A stretch of 64,000 nt of DNA from Luidia sarsii (lineage: Eukaryota > Echinodermata > Asteroidea > Paxillosida > Luidiidae). Position 1 is the first letter of the stretch; the number at the start of each line of letters is the position of its first letter. The position numbers and the translations under genes are program-made. The notes beneath the pieces were generated by a model. It saw nothing but the letters and a program-made list of their open reading frames with translations, did not search any database and had not been told where the DNA came from. The stretch covers positions 20,385,460 to 20,449,459 of the forward strand of contig OX465111.1 of the NCBI GenBank assembly GCA_949987565.1, written 5' to 3'. Positions 12,225-24,201 of this stretch are shown piece after piece.

Positions 12225-12560
12225 TTGGAAATTAAACAAAACAGTGAAAAACTGACTGGATACTTTTAAACAAATTGAAAAAAATTGCAAAGAAATTGTT
12301 TACTGGACTGGGATTTGAACCCGCGAGACCTCTGGTTCTGCTTAAAAGCACTCTTCCATCTGAGCTATCCAGCCCTTAGAAGGTGGCCTTCCCTAATAGT
12401 CAACTAGTCTTTGCTGGGGTGGGGGCGCCAGTCAGAAGCAATTCAACCATTAACTGCCGTATATCTCCAGGGATCACACCCCGCTTTCATTCAGATGCAA
12501 ACAACCATTTGCTTTAAACCTGGCTACAGCAGCTCGAAGATCACACAAAGCGGATACAGC
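12225..12560 (-). mobile_element. tRNA-derived SINE
   Basis: Read on the minus strand, the tRNA-like head contains the A box region GATAGCTCAGATGGAAGAGT and the B box GGTTCAAATCCCAGTCCAG. The tail continues with CAATTTGTTTAAAAG and CAGTCAGTTTTTCACT. A shared second module (TCATTCAGATGCAAACAACC) lies at the other side. Many diverged copies occur through the window. Confidence 0.85.
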
Positions 12561-12637
12561 TTTGACAACAATTACAACAGTTTGAATAGATCACTGAATA
12601 ACGGCTGAACGAAGTAGCTTACTATCCATGCTCAGGG

Positions 12638-12990
12638 ACTGAGCCAGAGACAGAGACAGAGCCCAAAGCCATAGCCAACTGCCATGTACCTAAAGGACCT
12701 TTTCCCCATAAACCCTGCATATGGGACTGAGCCAGAGACAGAGACAGAGCCCAAAGCCATAGCCAACTGCCATGTACCTAAAGGACCTTTTCCCCATAAA
12801 CCCTGCATATGGGACTGAGCCAGAGACAGAGACAGAGCCCAAAGCCATAGCCAACTGCCATGTACCTAAAGGACCTTTTCCCCATAAACCCTGCATATGG
12901 GACTGAGCCAGAGACAGAGACAGAGCCCAAAGCCATAGCCAACTGACATGTAACTAATGGACCTTTTCCCCATAAACCCTGCATATGGGA
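12638..12990. repeat. Minisatellite, 88-bp unit, four copies
   Basis: Four tandem copies of an 88-bp unit that includes GGGACTGAGCCAGAGACAGA and CCCATAAACCCTGCATATG. They lie about 45 bp downstream of the ACOT9 stop codon, so probably within its 3' UTR. The copies are nearly identical except for the last one. Confidence 0.93.
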
Positions 12991-13034
12991 GTCGATTGGC
13001 TCATGGCTTTGTAAGAGCCAATGGCATCCTTTCA

Positions 13035-16000
13035 CTACTGCTGAGATTCCTCCGGGTTTTCTTGGAGAAAGTTCTGAAAATGCCGCCTCCCATTCAGAAA
13101 CAGCATAGACTCTGTGAATGAATGCAGAGAAGAAAGAGGTTACCAAATTGTGACAAGAAAGTGAAGAAACCCTTGCCAGATATTTCACCCACCTTTTGAC
13201 CGTTGGTAAAATCATTCAACTTCATTTTGCCTTTGAGAAAGGTCCTGCTAGGATCAATACACCAGGCCCTCTACTTTTGAGATTCATGTATTGCAGGTCA
13301 TTTTAGTCAGTGAGCAACAACAATAGTTTTTTTTATATTAACTTCAACTTCCTTCAACATTCAACATTCTTTGATTTGGTACCAAAAAAAATCACAAATG
13401 TCAAACAATTTATGGCAAAACTTATTGTTGGGCAAAATGGTGTGCTGAATACTCCGTGTCCAATTTTGCCTTTCAGAAAGGATCGGCCATTTTTGTAAGT
13501 CAAACAAAAACAGGAAAAACTGACTGGGAACCTTTGAAACATTTTGAAAAAAAAACAAAGAAACATTGACTGGACAAGGACTTGAACCTGAGACCTTAGG
13601 TTTTGTGTGCAAGTGCTCTAACCATCTGAGCTATCCAGTCCTTAGATGGTGGCATTCCCAAATAATCAACTAGTTTTTGCCGGGGTGAAGCAAATTAGTC
13701 ACACCATTTCCAAAGGTGAAATTAAATTTTCTTTTTCTGAAGGAATTTATGATAACCATAATTTATGGTCATCTGATTTTGTGTGAGAAAAAACCAAGCC
13801 GAATTTCTATATTTCACCGAGAAAATTATTCATGAGACGATTATTAACACAATTTAGTTAAGGCAACACCAAACATGTTTTACATGTTTATCAATGCAAA
13901 CCAGATGAACTATTGTGATCTATTAATATTTTGAATGGCAAAAGTAATCCTGATGGATACAGATAACTGTACTTCTAAAGAGTCTATCAAAAATTAGGAG
14001 GGCCTGATGTTTCGATCCTTGCAGGACATTTCTCAAAGGCAGAATGATACAGATAAAAAAATAGGAATGGGAGAGTAACAGGGACATGGATGGCAGACAG
14101 AGGACAAAGGGGAAAGCAGGTAGGGTGAGTTATTGACTTGCTAACATTTGACTTCTGACTAGACATGGTTACAAGTGAACATGAGACTGACCTCCATATG
14201 TCTTGGGGCGGACTGTGGGTACACTCTGGTTGCACTTGACTGTAAAGTGGAACACGTTGGTGGTGTCCCGTTGACCTGTGCTGGGGTCAACGACCTCGGC
14301 ATGCACCCTGAGCTGCATGAAGTGGCCCTCCGTGAAAGCAACTTGGGAGGAGAGATAGAGGAGGTCACCGACCTCAACTGGCTTCCGGAACTGGATGCTG
14401 TCCACCGACTTGAAGATGGGTCGTCTTTGGCTTCAAGGAACCAGGGGAAAAAAGGACAATTGAAATCGCTTCCTAACTTCGAGTTTGTGAAAAAATTTGA
14501 AAGAAAATTTGACTGGGCCCAGGATTTGAAGCTGAGACTTCATGCTATGTACCATTGCTCTGTAGAACTGAATGCTGTCCACAGACAGTTTTATTTTGTT
14601 TTCTTCTTTGCAGGCCCTGGAGTAGAGGAGCAGTTACATAACAATCTCACTAATTAATTGAGAGGGCCTGCGGTCAGTTTCATCAAACTCATCGTCACTG
14701 ACGATCAATTGCAAGACAATAAATAAGCGATACACAGAAAACATACAGCCTATCACAACTTAAAATGGGTTATCCATTGATGGGTTATCCATCGTAAGTT
14801 GAGTTACGATGCAGCATAAGGGTTTGTGAAATCCACCCCTGATTTTTAGGGCCTACCTGGACCTTTCTCATAGGAAGGATTTCTCTACCTTTGAGAAAGG
14901 TCCTGCTAGGATTTAAGGTCTAAGTACTCACCAGTACACGACTGCATTGGCGTAAGCTAATTCAAGCGCTTGCCTCATCAGAAATCCACCAAAGATTTTA
15001 TTGTATAGGTTCCTTTGCTGCAGAAAGTGCAATAAGATAGACATTTATTCTTTACTAGTCATGAAGTTTCATTCAAAAGACTGCTATGTTTGTTATTCAA
15101 ATTAGCAATCATGGAAACTCAACTTTGATCTTGGGAAGTATACAGCCCTGAACTACTTTTTAAACAACTTCAAGTAATACAAAAATGCAGCCAACTGCTT
15201 GCTTATGATTAAAAAGTAAATCTGACAAATTTGCAGGGTCTGACATTTTGATCCTTGCAGGATCTTTCTCAAAGGTAGAATCTGCCTTCATTACAACTTA
15301 TCGAACTGTCCATACTGTCATAGGTTAACCTTTGAGAGAATCAAGATTGTGACAAAGAATCTTTCCCAAGGATACAACCACCACAATGTATCTGCCACAG
15401 TTATTGACTCGCACATTTAGGTGTCATTTTTGGCTGTTTACCTCGGGAAAACAGATGAGCAAGTTTTTCAGTTTGCTATCTTCCATCCAGACTGAGTCAG
15501 TAGGCTTGGTTCTGGTGCTGAAGGAAGCACTTCTATCATTGGGAAATAATTAAAATGATGAAATAATCTCAGATGAACAAAGAAAAACTGACTAGAAATT
15601 GCCAACATTTGTCATTTTTAAAGTTTTGAAATAATTTCCCATTCAGTTTTATTTATTTAATTGAAATGAAAATGAAAAGCTGCATCCACTTTGTGTAATC
15701 CCTGAACTTCTGTAGCCATGTTTACAACAATTGGTTGTTTGCATCTGAATGAAAATGGGGGCGTGATCCCTGGAGATACACGACAGTTAATTAATGGCTA
15801 AATGCTTTTGACTGGTGCCCTCATCCCAGCAAAGACTAGTTGGCACAGACATCTTAGAATTGCTTTATGTCATTACTATTATCTTCATATCTTTGAGTAC
15901 CTCTGATCAAGCGTCTCCACAAAGATTCGGTGGATGAGTTCTCTCTCCTCAGCCGTGGGAGCGCTCTTGAAGAGCGACTGCTCCGAGCGCTCCCGACGCA

Positions 16001-19000
16001 GCTCCTTGCTCTTCTCCCCCCTGGCAATAATGGACTCTTCCTCGGCACTATCAGCCCTGAGTGGGTGCACAAATGCAGCCCTGGTGTCGAACAAAACGAT
16101 GAACAAGAAAACAATTATAGTAATGCTGAGAATATTTCTTAAACTGAACTATTCTTTTGGCTATGTTCTTGTGTGCCACAGTTTTTTTTAGAGATGTTCA
16201 GAATCATTTTCCTGTTGATGATTGCAATGAAGTGTCCACAAGAAGGTCTCCACTGTGTTATTCTGTAACAGGGCCAGTGTACACATCCATGAGCGATGAT
16301 ATGCACATGAGTACTTGTCCATGAGTATGAGTCCAAGAACGATTGGTCATGAATGTGTATGATGAGTACAAGTACTTGTATGAGCATGAGAATGGAAAGA
16401 GGGATGATTTTGAGTAAGAGTCTGAATACTACAACACTAGTCAAACAAACAAAGGGAACACTGGGAACTTTTGAACAAATTGAAAAATTTACAAAGAACA
16501 CTTTTACTGGACCAGGACTTGAACCGGAGACCTCTGGACTAAGAGCACTGGTACATTAATCCACAGGTATCGGGTTCAAGTCCCAGTACAGTCAAAGTTT
16601 CCTTTGCCAATTTTTCAATTGACTACAACTCTAGTTTGTTACTTTTTGTTGTCTGGATCTCGTGCAACCATCAGGAACCGGGCACCAAGCAGTTTCCTCC
16701 AACCCGTGCCGTGCTGATTCTGTGACCGCATAGAAAGCAAAGATCAAACATAGATCGCTTAGACATCTTCCTGCTATGACTGACAGAAATGTGAGAAAGG
16801 CCCTTGGCTTTGAGACAGATTCCTGCTGGGATCAAAACACCAGGCAATCGAAACTTTTGAGATTGAGTCAAACAAATGATGGAAAAACTGACTGAGAACT
16901 TTTTGAAAATTTTTGAAAATCGCAAATATAACTTTGATTGGACCGGGATTTGAACTGGAGACCTCTGGTTTTGTGTACCAGCGCTCTTCCCATCTGAGCT
17001 ATCCAGCCCTTAGATGGTGGGATTCCCTAATAGTCAACTAGTCTTTGCTGAGTGGAGGCACCAGTCAGAAGCAATTCAACCACCTCCAGGGATTACGCCC
17101 TTGTTTTCATTCAGATGCAAACAACCAACTGTTGTAAACCTGGCTACAGCAGCTACAGCAGCTGAGCTGGGATGACAGTGGATGTAGCTTTTCAATAGAA
17201 GTCAAACAAATGAAGAGACTGGCAGTAATAGGCTGACAGGCTTCTCAGACTGACCTGGTGTAGATGCATGGTGACCTCCATTGAGGTCTTGCCAACCCAG
17301 GTCACATTGCCACACATCTTGATATCCTTGTTGTACTGCATATCCACATCTTGCAGGTCTGCCATCCAACAATTCAAACATACAAATCAATAGTGTCAGC
17401 TCATGGACTTGGACGAATGGTATGATCTGTAAATTGGTGGCAATATCAGGTAAGAACTACAGCCATAGGGATAATAGGCGTACATCCCACAAAGTTGGCC
17501 CAGTATAGGGCATGTACAAACTCACATCCCATAGGGTGTGTACAAACTCACATCCCATTATAGTGTGTACAAACTTACCTATTCTATCGACTAAGGCTGT
17601 TACAATGACCAATGGTGTAGACTGGCATGCATCGTGCTTGTTGTGTTGATAGGATATCCACACTGTCAGAATAAAAAAAACAACTGTGACTCTCTCGCAC
17701 AAACCTGCTGTTCCCTTTCAGTGGAAATGTTCTAGATCGTTTCTCCATTAAACATTCTGAGGGCCAACATTCACAATTTGCAGGACCTGTCTCAATCCTG
17801 CCTTTGATGAGAAAGGTCGTGCAAGGATTGATTTGTCAAAACTTTACAGATACTGACATTTCCATGCTAGCAGGAACTTTTCTCTCTGCCGACCAGAAAG
17901 GTCCTGCTAGGATCAAAATATCAAAGAGTAAGAGCGCCTTACATTGCTATCCTTGAACGACCTTTCTCTCTGCCTTTGACAAAAACCCTGCAAATAAGAT
18001 TCAAAAATCAAAGATTTGCACAGCCTGACATTTCAATCTTAGGTGCACTTTTCTCTGTCTTTGAGAAAGGTCCTACTAGTCCAAACAGTTTCAAGACTTA
18101 CAGGACCTGACACTGCAATCATTATAAGACCTTTATGTCTTCCTTTCAGAAAGGTTCTGCTCAGATTCAAAAATCGAAACTTTACAGGGTCTGACATTTA
18201 GATCCTGGCAGAACCTTTCTCCTTGTCTTTGAGAAAGGTCCTGCTAGGATACACACATCAAGTCTTCTAAATGATCCAAGACCTCATGGCCTCACCAGCA
18301 AATGTATCCAAGTCCTCTATGATCTTGCCAATGCGTACTGTCTTGTAGAAGTTGAGATATTTCTCCTGGATGCGCTGGTCGATGCCCAGCGGGATGACGG
18401 CCTCCTGGTAGCTGTCAGTCATGGAGCGACCTGGGAGGTCACACTGCTGCGTCGCTAGCTGACTGAAAAGACCTGACCGATCCTGCTGCTGTTCGCTGTG
18501 TCAAGTAAAAGATTATCACATGACTATTGAGAAAGAGAAGCCCTTAGAATCTAAGAAAGTATGAAATACACCTCTCTAGAAAGGAATGAAGGATGGACAA
18601 CAGAGTGAATGGACGGATGGACGATTGGGTGCATGAATGACTGATGACTGACTGAGCAATGGAACAACCTACAAACAAACCAACAAACCAATGAATGGAC
18701 AAACAAATAGCTGACTCAGAGAACGTAAGAAGAAATGGACAAATAAACAAATAATTATAAAAAATTATCAAACAAGAAACAAAATAATGACCAACTGGCC
18801 AACAGTCAGACTAAACAAATAAATAATAAAAACATTAATTGATTCTGCATTATTATAGTGTTACACATTAAAAACATAAAACAGCTTTATTACAATTGCA
18901 TAAACACTAAGTAATCACAAAACCACAAACGGTAAATAGTTGAATCCCGTACCAACATCTGAAGATGTAGAGTTGTGTAAGGGGATTTTTTTTTTTGGGG

Positions 19001-20962
19001 GGGGGGGGTAATGACATGGATCATGACATATGCTCTAAAGAGACTTACCTCCATACTTTCTGCATACCAACTAGATCCTGAAGCTGTCTTCGAACTGAGA
19101 GCAGATCAGAGGCAAATATACAAAAAGATCATTTTTCATGTGATTCAATACAAGCCAATTATCCTGAATTTGATTCTTCAAGACCTCTTACTGATTTGAG
19201 TATTATACAAAAATGTGTCAAACTGCTAACTGACCAAAATGCAAATTTCAAAAATCATATCCTCCCAATTCTGGAGAAATTTACTGACTTGAATGACAGA
19301 AATGCAAGTCTGAGAGAGTTCAAGGGTCATTCTGTCTTTGAGGAAGGTCCTGCTAGGATCACCATCAGAGTCTGACCACATAAATTGAAACAAACTGCTA
19401 GGCACCTTGCTTGATTGTAGGAATGTCCTGAGTATTGGAGAGCCATCTGGCCTGTGAGATGGAGGGATGGAACGTCACATCCCGCAAACATTGAGACGTC
19501 ACAAGTAGACTGACTGACCTTGAGAGATGAATGAAAGAAACAGAGCTCTTAATAATGTGAAAACCTAGGCAACAAGCTAAGGAGCCTCTTGTCTTAGTAA
19601 TGTATTTACAGAGAAGGGCTACCCCCTAGGCCTATTATGTGAGGTTGCCCAGCTCACAGTTTGATGGTCATCCCAGGAAATTAATTGTCTTCAAATCTTG
19701 CTGCTTGACTGGTAAAAAACATTCGTTGATCCCAAGACTGTTTCCTGATGTCCGGACGTTGCTTTGCGTTGTTCAGGAAACAGTCGTGGGGCTCAATGTG
19801 TGCATGCGCGCACACAGACTCACACAGACCCAATTGCGCACTACGCAGACCTGTCAGTACATCATCGATTTCTGTGTACTGGTTCAGTTTGAAATCAAAG
19901 ATGGCTGGCTCATTTTGGCTTGTCGGACGGGAATGACATCTTCTCGATCAACTGAGGGGAAATTTCAGTATAATTTATCATAATATGGTAGTATTGGAAT
20001 CTGTGATTCTCACTGAATCCAAAAGTGTCGGGTGCGACGTGGGACGGTTTCACAGGTGTTTTCGGGGTAAATCTGGGGATTTGGATTGGGTAGCCAAAAA
20101 CTGTAGACATAGAACCATTTCACTTACTGGCAAACTTCGAACCCGGTGTCATGCCAAATAGTGTCCCCTGCCAAATAGTGTCCACTCATTAGCATACTGA
20201 TCGCTGATTGGTCCAATACGTATGACATTCAACCACCGTGGTTGCATGGGGTATGGTTGCGCACTACACACGCATTGTGTATGGTTGCTGGCCTAACACA
20301 CGCAACGTTGGGCACTTTGGTACCGTTGGACCCTAACTGTAACCGTAACGCTAACCCTAACCCAAACAACCCTAATCCTAACCCTAATCCTAATCCCAAT
20401 CCTAATTCTAATCCAAACCCTAACCCTAACGACCCTAAGCCTAGTCCTAACGCTAACCAATCAGCGATCAGTATGCTAATGAGCGGACAGTATTTGGCAG
20501 GGACACTTTTTGGCAGGACACCGGCATAGGCTACAGGCTACAGTCACCCGACCCCTCAAAATTTCGAAAAAAGGGTGACTTAAGACACCATTCAATAAAC
20601 CGACTGTAGTGTTATTCAATCAGTGGTAGTACTAGTACTATAATTCTTATGTCACCTGTACAGTAGACATTTCAAGGAAGTCGAGAATGTCTGTAGTTAT
20701 TTTTGTCCCAATGGGCCGAAATTGGCCGATGATGTAAGTTTGTAACAAGTTCAAGTTTCAACAATGTGATTGTGAATGTCAACATGTTGCAATTTTTTCA
20801 ACGATAGTCGATAGGACTGGTGCACAGTCATTGACACAAACATAGCGTGAGCCGTAGGCATATAAACTGCAAAAGAAAAGAGGAAGGTAATTCTTAATAC
20901 TCCTAAAAATTGAAATCAATCGGTGGTTACCTCCTCAACATTGTCAGGCCAGCAAATGGCAT
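13035..20962 (-). CDS. ACOT9: Acyl-CoA thioesterase 9, mitochondrial, about twelve exons
   Basis: Well supported exons, 5' to 3': 19049-19094, 18296-18495, 17579-17662, 17255-17358, 16643-16719, 15901-16080, 15442-15532, 14932-15017, 14192-14430, 13035-13111. All phases match. Key peptides are VRRQLQDLVG, EKYLNFYKTVRIGKIIEDLD, PLVIVTALVDRID, NVTWVGKTSMEVTMHLHQ, RFLMVARDPDNKKAAFVHPL, SVWMEDSKLKNLLICFPE, NLYNKIFGGFLMRQALELAY, QFRKPVEVGDLLYLSSQVAF and the end ESMLFLNGRRHFQNF. These follow human ACOT9, a double hot-dog thioesterase of the mitochondrial matrix. Two 5' exons are tentative: 20931-20962 (MPFAGLTMLRR, a possible targeting start) and 19406-19451. Their phases do not join directly (2 versus 0), so a small exon is missing or one of them is wrong. 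Confidence 0.93.
13500..13690 (-). mobile_element. tRNA-derived SINE copy
   Basis: The minus strand shows GACTGGATAGCTCAGATGGT near 13621-13640 and the B-box-like GGTTCAAGTCCTTGTCCAG near 13575. It carries the usual CAGTCAGTTTTTCCTG tail. It lies downstream of ACOT9 exon 11. Confidence 0.8.
14683..14848. mobile_element. MITE with GATTTCACAAACCC / TTTCATCAAACTC ends
   Basis: A roughly 165-bp element whose inverted halves contain TCATCGT and GGGTTATCCATCGTAAGTTG. Diverged relatives are at 30560-30640, 33255-33395, 45475-45560 and 50892-51030, sharing GATGCACAGAAACATA and GGTTATCCATCGTAAGTT words. It lies within ACOT9 intron 10. Confidence 0.65.
16480..16625. repeat. Palindromic half-SINE (tRNA B-box arms)
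   Basis: ACTGGACCAGGACTTGAACC at the left is followed by the inverted partner GGGTTCAAGTCCCAGTACAG. The two B-box ends of the tRNA-SINE therefore face each other. Similar structures are at 33498-33660 and 36250-36385. Confidence 0.7.
16860..17170 (-). mobile_element. tRNA-derived SINE copy
   Basis: GGGCTGGATAGCTCAGATGG on the minus strand near 17009 and GTTCAAATCCCGGTCCAATC near 16940 mark the tRNA head. The CATTCAGATGCAAACAACC module follows at 17109. It lies in ACOT9 intron 6. Confidence 0.85.
20145..20526. mobile_element. Foldback element with degenerate telomere-like core
   Basis: Inverted ends of about 70 bp run CCGGTGTCATGCCAAATAGT at the left and the complement of TTTGGCAGGACACCGG at the right. 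They include AACCAATCAGCGATCAGTAT and its inverse. The centre (about 20333-20450) is a run of CCCTAA/CCCTAAT-type words resembling degenerate interstitial telomeric repeat. It lies within the predicted first ACOT9 introns. Confidence 0.75.
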
Positions 20963-21870
20963 GATTTCACGGGTGAAAAGCAGCCTCAATTCCCGAGAAC
21001 CGTGCGGCACTTCCGTATAACCGGTACCGAGCACAGTGATGCAAGAATGTGAATAGCGCCCTCTATAGACAAAAGAAAGCAAGGGATTTCTCATTGGACA
21101 GAAGTTGGGATAAAAATGGCGCCCAAACCCACGAGTGTTAGCGAGCTGTGACTTTGATCGTTGGATTGAGGCCTGTCTCTCTCTCATCTCAAGTGATTTG
21201 GACACATTTAAGTGCCAATTTAAACCTCGGGGACGAGCGGATCGCTGGGCAGAATGTGGTAAGACTGAGAGCTCCGGTATCAAAAATGGTTTACAGTATA
21301 AACTATAATTAATGATTGGCCGCCTATAGGCTGCATAGGCCCATAATAATTCCTAGCAGTAAAATTATTTTGTCATTCCAGCTGTATCCGGACCATTATT
21401 TTTCGAAGTGAGTGATGTTCGGTGATAATAATTATGGGTATTTTATACTCAATTGGGTATACGATAATTGCATTTTGTTAAATAACCAACATATTGTGCC
21501 AATGTTTAGTGAGTACTGGTCTGGGCTCCTGAAACTTTATTATGTGCCCTATAGCCTATAGGGCTTAAGGCTTTATAGCATAAAAAAAAAATATGAGTGA
21601 CACTGCACTGGTATCCTGATAATGCAATAAAAGGTTGAACTTACTAATTAATTTTGGTTTAAAAAAAAAAGAAAAGGGAAAAAACACAAAAAGGTTGCAT
21701 GATTTCCCATGCAGAAGTTGAAGCTCGTTTTGTGTGGTTCAGAATGGAACATCCATTGTAATAACATCCATTGTAATAATAGCAATTATTCTGCACTCAC
21801 ATGGAGCTACAGCAAGCCAATAGCCTAGAGTCTATCCTGAGGCCCAAGCGGTAATGTTGATGTCAGAACT

Positions 21871-22279
21871 GGGCCCATTTTTATAGAACCGCTTAAAGCG
21901 TGAAAATCTGCTAAGCATGAAAAGTATACTTGTGTAAAAACATAATTCTAAAATTTAGTGGGCCTGACGTTTCGATCCTAGCAGGACCTGCTAGCAGGAC
22001 CTGCCTTCGTGTACATGTATCTGTTTTGTCCTTGTCACTCTGCCTTTGAGAAAGCAGTAAGCAGTTTGCAACATTTTTGTATATCACCTTAAAAACATAA
22101 TTATTACAAAGTGAACAAACCACATTCCAGTTTGCGGGTTTGAATTGTATTCCACTTTTCTTTGCATAGCATGAACCAAAAGTGAGGTTTGGGTTGGCAA
22201 GGTGCGTGACCCTATGAATCGTGACTTGTTGTGCTTCAGCAAATGCTGACGCTTTAAGCAGCTCTATGAGATTGGCCCC
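21871..22279. mobile_element. GGGCCC-type MITE interrupted by a GAAACGTC repeat
   Basis: The left end GGGCCCATTTTTATAGAACC and the right end CTCTATGAGATTGGCCCC match the element at 8400-8642, as do the interior words (GTATTCCACTTTTCTTTGCA, GAGGTTTGGGTTGGCAAGG). About 180 bp at 21945-22130 is an inserted copy of the GAAACGTC family with its GCAGTTTGCAACATTTTTG tail. Confidence 0.75.
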
Positions 22280-22767
22280 TGGTTTCTAAGCTTAGGAGAT
22301 TGTTCAGTCGACAATGCTAATACAGTAATACCATGATACAAAGCTTTAAAGATAGATCAACTATGACCTATCCAATAAGTTTCCCTTATGGAAACGCACC
22401 TGGTTTTTGTTTGGTATCCCATAACTAGAATAAATTCCCATGAGGTAGGCTATTTCAGAATAAGAGTGCGGGGGTCTTTGATAGGGACTAGAGAAGTACG
22501 CCTACTTAATCCGTCGAATAATTCTTCGTGTGCTGGGTCATGGAGCTCCGTTTTGATCTCGGCGACACGTCATCCCACCTCTGTGCACAGGTCAGGAAGT
22601 ACCTCGTTTAAACCACACTTTCCCGGTGCGTGGGTCGAGGTCCTCCGAACTCCCCCATCCTCGTGCCCAGGGATTGCGGCTTCCTCGTTCAAGCCCTTTG
22701 GGTCGGTGCTACTTTGCTCCGTACCGGGGCGTGTGGGTTGAGACTCAACGCCTCCCACGCATGGCTC

Positions 22768-22774
22768 TATAAAG
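22768..22774 (+). promoter_or_regulatory. TATA box of the TMEM121-like gene
   Basis: CTATAAAGGG at 22767-22776 in a GC-richer region. Initiator-like CACTCACC follows about 30 bp downstream near 22799. The 1.4 kb from here to the start codon at 24202 would be 5' UTR, possibly spliced. Confidence 0.5.
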
Positions 22775-24009
22775 GGCAGCTGGTGTCGCACACTCACCAC
22801 GGAGAGAGTGCTTGCTTCTTGAAGCCACACACGCTGCAAGTCACTGCACCGGATCGATACCAAAGAAGAAATTGGCCAAGCCATCATTTTGGCCGACGTT
22901 GGTCAAAACTGGTGGCCGCATCAGATCACTGGCCAAAAACCACTGGATTTGGTTAGACAAGATTCTGTCAGAAACTCCCCAGATTGCGGAGCGAACCATA
23001 CAGAGTTTTTTGATGTGCCAGGCATTTAGTGCAGCCCGGTGTCTTTACGGCGAGCTCGCTCCTTTTCATCCACGGAGTACCGACTTTCAACTTCCTTCGT
23101 CGGTTCTGAGAAGAGCAGCCTAACACCCTTACCCCAGGATTTGTCTCGATTCGCTCTATCAAGAAGCAGATCTGACCATCGATGGAGAAACTCTTTTTCC
23201 AACCGGAGATGATCGCGACGTTCTAATTTTCTTGCTGACGACGAACGTCTTTCAATGGATATTAGAAGCTTAGTCTTGTAGATTGTCATAAGCAGGCCTT
23301 ACTCCTAGTCGTGGTAAGGTGCTGTCGTCCTTCCACGGAAAAGGTAGTCGTGTTAGAGTATACCAAATTTAGTTGTGAACATTTCTGATCTTCGATGAAC
23401 TTTTATTGCAATCAATGTGCTGAGTGTACGTTGGTGGTACACGGTGTAACAACGTAACGGGAGCCAGGACTGAGAGAATTCTTCTTTCCACGTTGTCAGC
23501 GAGTCAACGGGGCGGGAAGAATCAGGAGATTTGACGGACTAACTCCGTGCACCACGAGTTGTGAGTTAACTTTAACCTACAAGCCACCTTTGAGATGCAG
23601 ATAAGACGAGTTATGGGATCGTGGCAGATGTAGTATGTGATCTTTAATACCATCAGACGCCCCGGTGCGTCCCCGCACAGCTCGGACAGAAGCAGTCTAT
23701 TACTCAGGATCCGGAGGGACCCCAGAAATAGCCTCGTGTGACGGAGCCGGAATAACTACAGGGTCTAAAAATAGAAGCAACGGTGTGCTTGGAGCTCATT
23801 TCTGTTCTGGATTGATGCGTGCAGTAGCGAAGGATCTTAGATGAATCATTGTGCAGTGTGATAGGACGACGTGACCTGTGTGATCCAAGGAGCGCCCAGG
23901 GTTGAGGTAGAGTGACAGAGAGATAGAGACGTAACGATCCTAGCAGGAAATTTCTTTCTGAGCAAGGAATCTTTCCTTTTCATCTTTTCATTGCCACCTT
24001 AATCATTAG

Positions 24010-24195
24010 CTCACATACACCAGGTTTTTTTATGAAGTGACAGCGAGATAGATAAAGAGAGACTATAATAGAGAGAGGGTGACAGAAAGAGATCGAGAGA
24101 TAGAGAGGAAGAAAGGAAGAGAGGCACCGACTGAGAGACAGAAAGTGAAACCAAGAGAGGGACATAGAGAGAGAGAAAGGTAGAGAGGAGTAGCT
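24010..24195 (+). repeat. GA-rich purine tract in the 5' leader
   Basis: Irregular GAGA/GATA purine-rich sequence directly upstream of the start codon at 24202. It reads as a low-complexity leader. Confidence 0.7.
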
Positions 24196-24201
24196 GGAGA
24201 G

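Noticed and set aside
12690..13215. 145-codon minus-strand frame with repeated peptide
   Set aside because: It runs through the 88-bp minisatellite and the last ACOT9 exon in the wrong frame. The ACOT9 frame explains the conserved part.
23026..23289. Charged 87-codon minus-strand frame in the TMEM121-like leader
   Set aside because: It is opposite the presumed 5' leader, has no recognised domain, and a start and stop of this length are expected by chance in GC-richer DNA.
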